This document shows, piece after piece, positions 1-9,892 of a stretch of 64,000 nucleotides of DNA; position 1 is the first letter of the stretch, and the number at the start of each line of letters is the position of its first letter. The stretch is from the NCBI GenBank assembly GCA_947683425.1, contig CANTUQ010000050.1, forward strand, positions 10,532,501 to 10,596,500, read 5' to 3'. The translations under genes and the position numbers were made by a program. The DNA comes from Excoecaria cochinchinensis. Lineage: Eukaryota; Streptophyta; Magnoliopsida; Malpighiales; Euphorbiaceae. The notes under the pieces are model-generated. The model was not told where the DNA came from. It did not search any database and worked only from the letters and a program-made list of their open reading frames with translations.

Positions 1-289
1 TTACACTAAAATTATTTTAATTGAATGACTATAAATTTGACGATGGAGGGCTGACACTGTAAATCATGTTATCTTAAAATACCGACGTATCATATTTTGA
101 AAAGTTTCATATAATATTTTTTAAGTGTTATTTTTTACGTGACACGTTACGTACATATTTTGAAACCGAATTTATAATTTTTTTTGTTAAATTGAGTTTA
201 ATAGTAGTATTTTAAAATTAAAATTTTTTTTTATGATCAAATCGTTATTATATATATATATATATATAAAATTAAACCCTCAATTTGAA

Positions 290-840
290 ATGAAAAAAAA
301 AAAAAAGGCCCACACACCATTAATGCTCTTTTGCCCTTGTTGCTTGGCTACTATATGCTTTGGTTGTGGTCCTTCAAACTTTAACAATGGATAAGTTAAA
401 AATCATAAATAAAATTATGCTTTTAGCCTACAATAATTAGAGCACACTTCCGTTTTCTTCAACCACTTCTTTCACATTATTACTACTACGCAGAAGAAAT
501 GACAATTCATATGCAATTTTAATGTTATAAATGAATTTATATATTTTAATAATTTTTATATTAATTAATAAAACACAATTTAGTTATTTATAAATATTTT
601 GATAATATTAAAACTTTTTAATTATTTTTTTTAATTTGTATTTCAAAAGTTAAAAACAAGTTCCAAATGGAACAAATAGAATAATGCATATCAACTTTTT
701 TTTCTTTTATTAAATAAAAAGACTTAAAGAATTGACCTTTGATTAGCGAAGTACTTACCCTTCACCTTCATGGAAGCCTGATTGCATCTTGTCTAAGTCT
801 TTTCATCAAACCTAATAATTACATTCGACATTTTATTTTA
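290..840 (+). other. Decayed NLR upstream/leader relic
   Basis: This stretch resembles the DNA upstream of NLR1 at 6050-6320. Shared blocks include the start 'ggcccacacaccattaatg' against 'agaccacacactgttactg', the block with 'caataattagagcacactt', and the block with 'gacttaaagaattgacc' followed by 'ttcaccttc' and 'tggaagc'. No NLR coding sequence follows; copia DNA begins at about 1275. I infer a third, older copy of the NLR 5' region, separated from NLR1 by the copia insertions. The rest of 1-1274 is AT-rich and I see no gene in it. Confidence 0.5.
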
Positions 841-1164
841 TTTTATTTTATGGGTAATAAGCCATTTTGAGGTTAATCAAACCAAGTCTGCCTCATCACA
901 TGCATCAGCAACCAATAATAAAGGTCAAGCTCAAAACACTCAAACTACACATGACAAAAATAAAATTAATTGAAAAAATAATAGGGACGTAGATGGAGAG
1001 AATTGAGATAAATTTATAAAAATTTATTAGAATTGCCAAAGATCTATAAAATTAGATAAACGAAAAAGCATATGTAAACTGTAAAATAATGAAATCCTCT
1101 AATAAATGAAATACTCACATAACATGGAATGATATTAGAGTCTTGTTAAAAGTATTTTGAAGTA

Positions 1165-1267
1165 CTTTCATAAATTTTGGATGAGTTTTAAAAGAAAAAT
1201 AAGTTATGGTAAATAAAAAATTCAAAATACTTTTATAAATTTTGTATAAGTTTTAAAAGAAAAATAA
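1165..1267. repeat. Imperfect 39-bp direct repeat
   Basis: A block containing 'gagttttaaaagaaaaataa' at about 1165-1203 recurs at about 1229-1267 with few changes. It lies directly beside the broken end of the copia remnant. Function unknown. Confidence 0.5.
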
Positions 1268-1274
1268 GAGTAGT

Positions 1275-2874
1275 GAATTCTTCATCCATGGCCTGACACC
1301 TTTCAGAGTTCTTAACCGCTTGGGAGAAGCATGTGGGTTCAAGTTCAGGAGATGAAGTAGCCAGTAAAGATACAATTTTAGATGGCTTCAAAGAACTAGT
1401 TTGCTTCTAGTGACCATGGTATGATGGGAAGAAGGCTAAGGATTATGAGCATTTATGTCAAGATCAGCCACCAACGATGGGCTAGGGGAAGGTTGAGAGG
1501 GCTGATTGGCAATGTCTAAAGGAAATCGTGAAGAAGATGAGGGGGGTGTCGATAGTGGATCGGGAAGAGGTGAAGTGGGGGAGGGGCTGGGTATGGGGGA
1601 ACATGATGTCCTAAGTGGATTGATGTGAGGGGTAGGAATAGGTATAGTGGGTAGACTAACAAGATTGACAGAGAGGGAGGGATGAGTTGGGACCGTTGAA
1701 ACTGGAGTCATAGAAGAAGCCATCTGAGCAAACGAAAAAAATCTGTTCATCAAACAGAACATGGCGTGAGATAAACAATTTACCAGAGGAAAAATCAAGA
1801 CACTTATAACCCTTATGAAGCTTGCTATATCCCAAAAAAATACAAGGACGAGAGCGAGGTTCAAGTTTGTGTTTAGAGTAGGGACGCAAACATGGATAGC
1901 AGAGACACCCAAACACTTTAAGAAGACGATAATTTGGAGAAAGACCAAACAATTTATGAAATGGATTATCAAAAGCAATAGTGGCAATAGGAAGACGATT
2001 TACGCAGTAAACGGCACATTTAAAGGCAACAATCCAATAAGAAAGAGGTAAAGAACTGTGATTAAGCAATGACAAACCAGTTTCAACAGTGTGAAGTCGT
2101 TTTCTCTCAGCCCTTCCATTTTGTTCAGGTGTATAAGGACAGGAAACTCGATGTGTAATGCCATTTGTACGTAAATAAGTAGTAAGAGCCTGAAATTCCC
2201 CTCCCCAATTCGATTGAAAAATTTTAATTGAACGATTAAAATATTTCTCAACAAGTGCGTGAAATTGAATAAAAATATGTAGAACTTTTGACTTCTGTCG
2301 AAGAACATAGAGCCAACTGTATTTAGTATGATGATCAAAAAATAAAACATAATACTGAAACCCATCAAATGAAGTAACAGACGTAGGGCCCCAAACATCC
2401 GCACAAATTAAATAAAGTGAAAATAACGTAACAGAATCAAAGGGCCTGAAATGGTAATTTGTGACTTTTACTAAGTGAATAGGCATTACATAAAGAATTT
2501 GAAGAACGAATAAAACGAATATTATTATTATTCAAAGTACATTTAACAATAGGAATGGAGGAATGACCCAAACGGGCATGCGAAACATTTAAAGAAGCTA
2601 AATTAGCACTGACAGAAGAAGTGCTTTTATTTAAACACATAGAGTATAAGCCATTGTCACTCCGACCTCTGAAAATGATCGCCTTCGTGTCCAGATCCTT
2701 TATGAGAAAATGATCAGCAAAAAATTCAACAGACATTGGGTTAGAGTTGGTGAGAGCATAAACGGATAAGAGATTACGATGAGCACTAGGAACATGTAAA
2801 ATTTCACGAAATTTTAAAGTATGAGAACCAAGAGCAAAGGAATTCTCACCAACATGAGAAATAGGAAGAAACAT
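1275..2874 (-). pseudogene. Copia B protease/pre-integrase/integrase relic
   Basis: The minus strand encodes the GAG-pre-integrase domain (2437-2874, with HARLGHSS) and then an integrase core (1656-2486) with DVWGP, a WGGEF motif and TPEQNGRAERK, the region of the third catalytic acidic residue. A Ser/Pro-rich linker (about 1440-1650) and the opening of the RVT_2 domain follow, ending at about 1275. Frames overlap and change, and most of RT and all of RNase H are absent. It is a remnant of a transposon polyprotein. Confidence 0.8.
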
Positions 2875-2886
2875 ACCATTACCAAT

Positions 2887-3854
2887 TTAAACCTCCTCTA
2901 GACCCTGATATTTAGAGTGAAGAGCAAGGTTTTTCAGATTCGTTGTTAGATGGTGAGTGGCCCCGGTGTCAACAGTCCATGGCTGATAAGGAGGATGGGT
3001 GGCTGCCAGATTGGAAGAAGGTGAGGTGGTGTTGCGGGACCTATTCCTTGGTGAAGGATAAACATTGGCCAAGTGCCCAAAACCACGGCAATTATAGCAA
3101 GTGACCTCAGTTGATGAATTTCCAGAAATGTGTGGCTTAGGAGACGAAAAAGATTCATGTGCGAACTGGTGAAGTTGGCCACGCGAATGGCCTCCTCGGC
3201 CACGTTCGCGGCTACGACCACACTGTTTGCCCGCTGAACCTCGAGCGGCTAACTGAGCAGTGGGAGCAATTTGGATAGACTGAGTATCAGTAGCACGATC
3301 CCGTGCTAATTGTCTTTCTTCATTAAGAAGCAATTCATAAACATGATCTAAAGTGTGAGTCTCCATCCGAGAATCAAGAGAGCGATTAAATGGGCGATAA
3401 TCCGAACGCAAGCCTATAAGAATAGCATCAACTAAATCTTCTTCATTGTAGGGATGGCCTAACGCAGCTAACTGATTAGACAGAGCTTTGGCCCTTTGAA
3501 CATAGGTGGCAATTGAATCTTCACCCTTGTGAAGAGAACGAATTTGGGCTCGCAAATTTCTAACTTGAGGTTTGGAACCTGCATAATACGAAGAAATCAG
3601 TTTATCCCATGCAATCTTCGCTGTAGTAGCACCTATACAAGGTGCGGCAACAAGGTACTTTCAATGGTGGATAAGATCCAACTAAGAACTAGCTGATCCC
3701 TGCGTTCCCAAATTTCAAACTCTGGGTTTATATCTCTAGTGGTCAATAATTGAGAAGGAACGGAAAGGGAGCCATCCACATGACCCATAAGACCATGACC
3801 CTTAAGAATGGGAACGATTTGCATTTTCCAAAGAAGAAAATTGGATGTGTTCAA
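2887..3854 (-). pseudogene. Copia B gag with zinc knuckle, broken
   Basis: Copia gag relic in at least two reading frames. The upstream part (3633-3854) has the usual N-terminal motif in which a bound tract (NFLLWKMQIVPIL) is followed by GHVDGSL. The downstream part (2887-3555) has the helical gag region with YVQRAKALSNQLAALG and a single CCHC-like zinc knuckle (CYNCRGFGHLANVYP, with the last Cys changed). The start of the aspartic protease (VDTGATHHLT) follows. About 75 bp between the two ORFs still encode gag in another frame, so a frameshift lies near 3630. Not functional. Confidence 0.8.
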
Positions 3855-5602
3855 TTTTGTAGAGAAACTAGTAATATTTGGAAGAGAGGATGAGAAAATA
3901 GGGGCGGCAACAAGCTGTTCAATACCGATGGAATTAAAGTTTCTAGTGGATCCAGAGTTGTTAGTTTCTCAACCATGGTTTTAAAGTTAACAAAGCATTG
4001 AGACACATCAGATTTATTTTTGAGAAAGTAAATCCAACTAAAACGAGTAAAGTCATCAACAAGAATAAGAAAATATCGAAAACCAGCACTAGATAAAATG
4101 GGAGAAGGTCCCCAAACATCTGAATAAATAAGTTCAAGAGGAGACTTTGCTGTGTGAACAATGGAAGGAAGAGACTTCCTAGATAACTTGCCCATACAGC
4201 AAGCCGAACAAACTAAAGACCTAGAGGAAGGAAATGAGTCTAATTTATTTTCTTGAATGATTTGAGAAACAATTTTATGATGAGGGTGGCCTAACTTCCG
4301 ATGCCAATCTTGAAAGGAAAAGGTGGCTGCAACGTTGGCCTCTTTGCCTTCAGATGGTGGGAGAACATATAGACCAGCTTCAGTCCGACCCTTGAGTAGT
4401 AGTTTGTTGGTCACCCGATCCTTAACAAGAAAGAAGGAAGGCCAAAATTCAATATAACAATGGTTGTCATTGGTAAATTTAGAGACTGAAAGCAGATTTT
4501 TATTTAAGGAAGGTACACAGTAAAGCTCATTTAATTTGAGATGACAGGAAGGAAGAGATAATGCACCCTTACCAACATGAGAGATATGCAAACCTTGGCC
4601 ATTACCAATGCGAATCTTATCAGTGCCTGGATAAGGCTGAGGAATTTGAAGGGAATGCAGGTCCGGAGTCATATGGAAGTTTGCCCCTGAGTCCACAACC
4701 CATGATTGCATCTGGTCATGGCGTTGTTGAGAGGGGTAGGACTGATGGGCAAAGTGGGCTTGCGGAGGCTGCTGTTGAGATGTATTGTTGCGATAACTAG
4801 AAAAGTTAAAGTCATAGAGTCTACAACACTTATCTGCTGTGTGGTTCCGCAAGTTATAAATCTGACAAGGACCTCGATTTCGTTTCTGATTTCTTCCTGA
4901 GTTGTGTCCAGGGGACGAGGAGAGAGGCACAGGGGGACTATCACGCTGAGCAACATTGGCAAGAGGAGACTCATGTTGACTCTTGAGTAAGATCTCATGA
5001 GCTAGTAGATGGCTATGAAGTTCATTGAAAGAGACAGGATCAGGTCGTAGATTTAATGCAGTAATAATAGAATGATACTCACTTCCGATATTGCAATAAA
5101 CAATCGCATTGAACTCAGCAGTGATCATGATACGACCAGCAGACGCCAATTCATCAACGAGGGATTTGGCGCGCTGAAGATAGGCAGAGACTCCTTTCTT
5201 TAATTCTTGCAATTCAATGTTGAGTTGCAGTTGTCGGTTGTGAGAAATGGCACCAAAGGTATTGGCAAGAGCACTCCAGACTTCAGCGGAGGATGTCAAA
5301 CCGGTGACATATGGGAACACTTCCTCTGAGAGAGAGGATAAGAGCCAACAGAGCAACATTTGGTCCTTCTGAAACCAAGTAAGGTAAGCTGGATTTGGGA
5401 TTGTTTCAGTGGGTTTTTCTGGGTTTGCAATTTCTAAGGCTGGGCGTGGGAGACTTCCATCAACATAACCAGTGAGGTTTTGATAGTTTAGGAGCGGAAG
5501 GAATTGGGTTTTCCAAGCAAGATAATTTTTGCAAGTGAGCTTAACGGAGAAGGAATGGTGATTTGTGGTGGTGGGGACGGAAGATGCTGCTGTGGTAGTC
5601 AT
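3851..5602 (-). pseudogene. Truncated Ty1/copia element A gag-protease-integrase
   Basis: One open frame of 583 codons starts at an ATG on the minus strand at 5602. It opens with a copia gag (residues about 15-260, with a degenerate Cys-rich knuckle CQIYNLRNHTADKCC). A protease segment with the active-site motif VVDSGAN follows, then a pre-integrase domain (WHRKLGHPHHK, plus CSACCMGK). The integrase core begins with SDVWGP and VDDFTRFSW. The homology stops after the first third of the integrase; the last 40 or so residues are frameshifted sequence from the junction with element B. RT and RNase H are missing. The primer-binding site lies about 40 bp upstream. This is the best preserved copia frame here but it cannot be autonomous. 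Confidence 0.85.
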
Positions 5603-5642
5603 GTTGTTAGTTGTTTTGTTTTGATGTTTATCTAGTTAAGTT

Positions 5643-5651
5643 CTGGTACCA
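5643..5651 (-). other. Copia A primer-binding site (degenerate)
   Basis: On the minus strand the bases just after the putative LTR read TGGTACCAG, close to the TGGTATCAG core of copia sites that pair with initiator Met-tRNA. The gag ATG lies about 40 bp downstream, as expected. Confidence 0.6.
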
Positions 5652-5800
5652 TGTGAGAAAAGTAGTATATATTATTAATGTATCAGTGCTGTATATATAT
5701 ACAGTTATAAGTAGAAGTGGAGCTGAACTAAACTACTAGAATTACATATGAGTAACACGTGAGAAGCATACTGCTTAATAATAGGCAATTTAAATGAAAA
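5652..5800 (-). mobile_element. 5' LTR remnant of copia element A (outer end not defined)
   Basis: DNA right of the primer-binding site starts with TGTGAGAAAAG on the + strand, i.e. the minus-strand LTR ends in CTCACA. It has TATA-rich sequence typical of a short copia LTR. I find no matching second LTR in the window, so the outer boundary is a guess. Confidence 0.4.
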
Positions 5801-6049
5801 TCAATTGGGAAAATTGAGTAGGAATAAAAAAGAATCGCTATATTATCAGCAACAGTTTAATTCTTGTTACGTACATAAGGTGTGTAGAGCGTAAAATACT
5901 AGTAAAGCCAAATCAAATAATGAATTTAAAAATACCTGTTTCGGAATTAATCAAGTCCAATTAGCTTAAAAAGGTTGAACCGAATACTCGAGGCTCATAT
6001 ATCAAAACAATTAGTATATTAGTAATATGATTAGTGGTCTAAAAATCAG

Positions 6050-6878
6050 TATATAGACCACACACTGTTACTGCTTTTTCCCTTATGGGTTGGCTTCGAT
6101 GCTTCGGATGTGTTCCATCGAACTTTAAGAATGAACAAGTTAAAAATGACAAGTAAAATTACAGCTTTGCCTCCAATAATTAGAGTACACTTCTCTTCTT
6201 TATTTTCTTGAACCAAACAAAAAGCATTAAAAGCTTTTGAAGACTGGAAAGACTTAAAGAATTGACCCGTGATTAGTGGAGTACTTCCCCTTCACCTTCG
6301 TGGAAGCTGATTGAATCCTTTCTTATTTTCTCTTGGAAGATTTACTTTCATCCTTGGGTTCTTGTCGATCTGGCTCATCGTTTTCTTTGCGGATAACATC
6401 GTCGATCTTCTTCTTTTTGTGCTTGCAGTACCAGGTATAGTTTTCTTTCTTTTATAAATTTGATCTCTGTTTGGTTCTTGAATATTATATTATACAATAT
6501 TGATGCACAAGTACATGCAGATCATCTTCTATTTTCTCTGCAAAGGTTTTTCTTGGGTTTCTTTGTGGATAACATATTCTTATTTTTGTGGGTGCTACTT
6601 TTCTTTCTTTTCTAAACTTCATCTCTGTTATGTTTGAAAATTTTATTAATACAATATATATTTGATGCACAGGTGCATGTAGATCCTATGTTCCTTTGTT
6701 CTTTGCAAGATATATAATTCAGCCTTCAGATCAGGTATATATATACTTTGTTTTCATCAAAATTCTTGCACGATTTTTCCGAGTTATATCATACACTATT
6801 AATTAACCAAAAAAAAGATGTTATCTCAAAAGCTACTTAAATTTTGTTTTATAATAATAATAACAATTGATATAAGGT
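6050..6878 (+). promoter_or_regulatory. NLR1 upstream region with two non-coding leader exons
   Basis: The region before the NLR1 start codon contains blocks that recur upstream of NLR2. Leader exon 'a' ends at 6434 (TACCAG followed by GTATAG). Leader exon 'b' runs from 6673 (after GATGCACAG) to 6734 (GATCAG followed by GTATAT). A last intron would end at the AG just before the start ATG. Exon limits are inferred from splice consensus and conservation between copies, not from transcripts. A second, partial 'a'-like block lies at about 6520-6600. Confidence 0.55.
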
Positions 6879-8165
6879 ATGGAGAAGTTAATTGACAAAT
6901 ATATGACAACGTTCCTTCACAAAGCTTTCACAAAGTTAATTGACAAAGCTACGACAAAGTTAATTGACAAAGGGATAGAAAAAATTGGAGAAGTTTATTC
7001 CAATTGGAACTTTGAGGAGAAAAAGCAAACCCTGAAAGGAAAATTGAAAAGACTGGCATCTAGTATATATGAAGAGTCATTGCCTTGTAAGAAGCCAAAG
7101 AAAGAAGTTCGAAAAGTCACAGAGCTGATCGAGATGGGTGGATTTGAAGGTGGGCTCGCAATGGATGTAGAAGATGGTGGTGAAGAGACATTCCCAACAA
7201 CAGAATTAGTGGGTCAAGCTTTCCAAACTAACAAGAATAAAATTAGGCAATTTTTGGCGAATGATCAGATCTCAAGCATCGGCGTTTTTGGGATGGGAGG
7301 AAGTGGCAAAACCACACTTATGAAACATATTCATAACCAGCTTCTGGAAGAAAATGATCTCAAGGTCCATTGGATTACTGTATCACGAGATTTTGGCGTT
7401 GATAGATTGCAGACTCTCATTGCTAAAAGTATTGAGTTGGATCTTTCTGATGAATGTGATATTTCTAAAAGAGCTGCAAGACTATTGAAAGCATTGAAGG
7501 GAAAACAAAACCGTGTTCTTATTCTGGATGATTTGTGGGATGTTTTTGAATTGGATGATGTGGGTATACCTGTAAAAGAAAATGGATGCAAGGTAGTTCT
7601 GACAACCCGTTCATTAGATGTGTGTCAGAGGATGTCTTGTGAACAGATAATCAAAGTGGTTCCTCTTGATGAAAATGAAGCATGGAGTTTGTTCAAAGCA
7701 AACCTTGGGGCACCACTTCCTTCAGATGTTACAGATATTGCGAAATCAATCACCAAGGAATCTGATGGTTTGCCGCTTGCAATTGAAATTATGGCTTCAA
7801 CCATGAGGGGAGCAGATGAGATACTTGAGTGGAGGAACGCTTGGAAGGAAATGAAAGATAAGCTGTTTTCACTATTGAGATTCAGTTATGATAGCTTGAG
7901 TGATTCGACATTACAACAATGCTTCTTGGCTTGTGCATTATATCCAGAAGATCATGAAATTGAAAGAGAGGAGTTGATAGAACATATGATTAATGAGAAG
8001 ATAATACAAGGGGAAAGCAGGCAAGCCGCATTTGATCAGGGGCATACCATGCTCAACATACTTGAAAATTTCAGTTGGTTGCAACGTGTTACTAATACCG
8101 GGGAACGTACATGTGTGAAGATGCATCCCTTGATCAGGGAGATGGCCATTCAAATAAAGGCGTGA
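6879..8165 (+). pseudogene. NLR1: truncated CC-NB-ARC resistance gene without LRRs
   Basis: 428 codons from an ATG at 6879. The family is the plant CNL group near RPS2/RPS5 and At4g27190, cytoplasmic nucleotide-switch immune receptors. Visible motifs: P-loop GMGGSGKTT (about 138-146), kinase-2 VLILDDLWDVF (about 213-223), RNBS-B LTTRS (about 241), GLPL (about 297), and RNBS-D region CALYPED (about 352). The MHD motif is MHP, i.e. its Asp is replaced. The N-terminus has three KLIDK repeats instead of a normal coiled coil. About ten residues before the LLRFSYDSL segment are missing compared with NLR2. The frame stops at TGA 8163-8165, just before an inversion breakpoint, and no LRR follows. It could still make an NB-ARC-only protein, but truncation and the MHD change suggest a pseudogene. 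Confidence 0.8.
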
Positions 8166-8173
8166 TGGTTGAT

Positions 8174-8844
8174 ACAGTGCCTCCCAACTGGTGCAGGTTC
8201 TATACCATCTTTTTCACTATACTACTAATATTTTCTGGGGGTGTGTGTGTGTGTGTATGAAATATCATTTTTATTGGGAACTCTGTCCATTTTAAACTGC
8301 TCTTTTGCTTGCAATTTTCATCAGTGGAGATTGTAATTTGCAAAGAAACGAATTTAGGAATTGGTTGACCCTGTCTTTCATATATCTGTGGAGCATATAT
8401 GTGAAGATGTGTTTTTATATGCAGGGTTTTGTTGGTCTGCAATATCTTCCACTATATTTGATCCAATTGTGTCCACTTGCCAAAAAAAGTTAAAAGTCAT
8501 ATTTTGCTATTGAGCTTTTTAAAGTGGTTAAAAAAATGGCATTGATTTTTTTTATATATTTTTTTGCCCTTAAATTACCCTTGGCTTGTTGAAATAGATA
8601 TATTATTGCTCTTTTGCTTGTAACTTTCAGTAGTTGCTTGCAAATGTTGATACTATTTCCTTAACTTCGTACTCATATTCTATTACTTCTTTTTCGGTTT
8701 TGACTGTTAATTATTAGGCTACGAGTGACTCCATGTGCAACTCACACTGAGGATGATCTGAAGGAACTGATAGCCGCGCTATCCCATTGCATCAACTTCC
8801 AAGAAATTGGGAGCTACAACTTAATTGGGTATGCCAGGCTCTAG
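8174..8844 (+). pseudogene. BIOF pseudogene 1, inverted exon 10 end and exon 11
   Basis: The 3' part of exon 10 (8174-8195) and the whole last exon (8718-8844, ending in TAG) lie on the + strand, opposite to the rest of this BIOF copy. They match the intact copy at 60125-60146 and 59470-59596 with scattered substitutions; TCATGCAG at the exon 10 end has become TGGTGCAG. The former intron 10 (8196-8717) and 3' flank (8845-9147) are also inverted. Because they now face the wrong way they cannot be spliced to the remaining exons. Confidence 0.85.
8236..8257. repeat. (GT)n microsatellite
   Basis: Run of GT dinucleotides inside inverted former BIOF intron 10; the intact copy lacks the expansion. 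Confidence 0.7.
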
Positions 8845-9147
8845 AAATCAACGATCTAGGTTAATAGTCTGAGTTATCAAGAATGGTAGCAGAAGAAACG
8901 GTAGAGTGATGCCAATAAGATAGTTTAGTACACATGAAGTGTGTATTGGCAATTCATTAGTTTATTATAGTTGATGTATTTCTTTTTGAAGTGTTAATTT
9001 CTATTTAAGCCTATTACAGTTTATGTATTTCTTTGGCAATTGAGCTGATACCAGAGCAAGAAAATGTCAATTGTTTGCAGAAAGTAGTTACTCTTGGTCA
9101 TGTGATCTGTGCCCTTTCTTAGCATTCAAGTCATGTTCCTAAATGCA

Positions 9148-9222
9148 GGAGGAATTCTTTTTATTCCGCTGTATGTTAACAAGACTTTCGAAAGATCATC
9201 TTTCCATTTCTCACAATCTGGT
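9148..9222 (-). pseudogene. NLR1 fragment stranded by the inversion
   Basis: The minus strand encodes IPDCEKWKDDLSKVLL and then a short stretch ending IPPA. It corresponds to the NLR2 segment just after the NB-ARC (AIPDCEKWTHDL and following). It is the continuation missing from NLR1 and is now fused in frame to BIOF exon 10 coding sequence. Before the inversion it must have been joined directly to BIOF 3' flanking DNA (CATTTAGGAACATGAC, also at about 59171), so NLR1 had already lost its LRRs. Confidence 0.75.
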
Positions 9223-9223
9223 A

Positions 9224-9497
9224 TGGCAGTAACATGAAAACCGGATTTCAACAAGTGCCCGATCAATCCATGACAATTATTAGAGTCAGAAGCTGTTGAG
9301 AAAACAATCACAATTGACACAAACAGAAGAGAGGAAGATAGATGACCGGCTGGCTTTCAGGGCTTTCTCTTCACTCCCTACAATAAGTGAAATTATAGGA
9401 CTTGTGATGCGGATTCCTGTTAATGCCTGAAACTCTTGCACTCTTTTCCAAACTGCCCTTCTTCGCCACACTTCCTTCCTTTCCACAATTACAGCAG
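9224..9497 (-). pseudogene. BIOF pseudogene 1, exon 9 and 5' part of exon 10
   Basis: Exon 9 (9347-9497, 151 bp) keeps its length and splice borders and encodes the segment with VWRRRAVWKRVQEFQALTG and SPIISLIVG. Exon 10 begins at 9258 but its acceptor, AG in the intact copy at 60194-60195, is GG here. Exon 10 is then cut by the inversion breakpoint at about 9223. The stretch 9498-9892 is former intron 8 and holds no gene. Confidence 0.85.
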
Positions 9498-9892
9498 CTG
9501 GTAGATTATATTCAAGTTGTTAACGCAGGTACTTTAAGAAATAAGGGAAAAGACCAGTCAATATAATAATAACATGAATATGTATATCTCAGATTTGTGA
9601 TATAGAAAAGATCCAATTTTTGTTATCTTAAATGCTATTGTTGGCAATAAATAATAGAAACAAAAGCATTAGATATATAGATCTATCCAAACAAAGTTTC
9701 TGCTCTTTTACATTTGCATTTGATATGAAACAAATCACTAGTATTAATATCAAAACTAGGTCAAGGCACAAGGCATTTCCCTCGAGGCTTTCTAGATGTG
9801 GCATTTATTGGAAGCTAACAGAGTAACTTGGTGATAAGTACTTGAATTAATCAGCAAAAATCTCAGAGATCAAATAAAAAGCATGAAAGTGG

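Larger units (their letters stand above)
1275..3960 (-). mobile_element. Truncated Ty1/copia element B (gag to start of RT)
   Basis: Read on the minus strand this is a copia-type gag, zinc knuckle, pre-integrase domain, integrase core and the first residues of the reverse transcriptase region (ending in a QAMDEEF-like motif at about 1275). The rest of RT, RNase H and both LTRs are missing. The reading frame is broken several times (near 3855, 3556-3632, 2875-2886 and 2437-2486). It directly follows the truncated copia element A in the same orientation with no LTR between them. It is a dead fragment. Confidence 0.85.
8171..9223 (-). other. Inverted segment joining NLR1 and BIOF pseudogene 1
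   Basis: Left of about 8170 the sequence follows NLR2 (the 'gtgatggtt' region). From 8174 it follows the reverse complement of the intact BIOF locus (60150 down to about 59170). At about 9148-9222 it follows NLR2 again, but on the minus strand. From about 9224 it returns to normal minus-strand BIOF exon 10. This is the signature of a simple inversion of about 1.05 kb with one breakpoint in the NLR and one in BIOF exon 10. Confidence 0.85.

Noticed and set aside
4561..4998. Plus-strand and alternative-frame ORFs inside the copia gag region
   Set aside because: They overlap the clear minus-strand gag-protease frame and show no recognisable domain.
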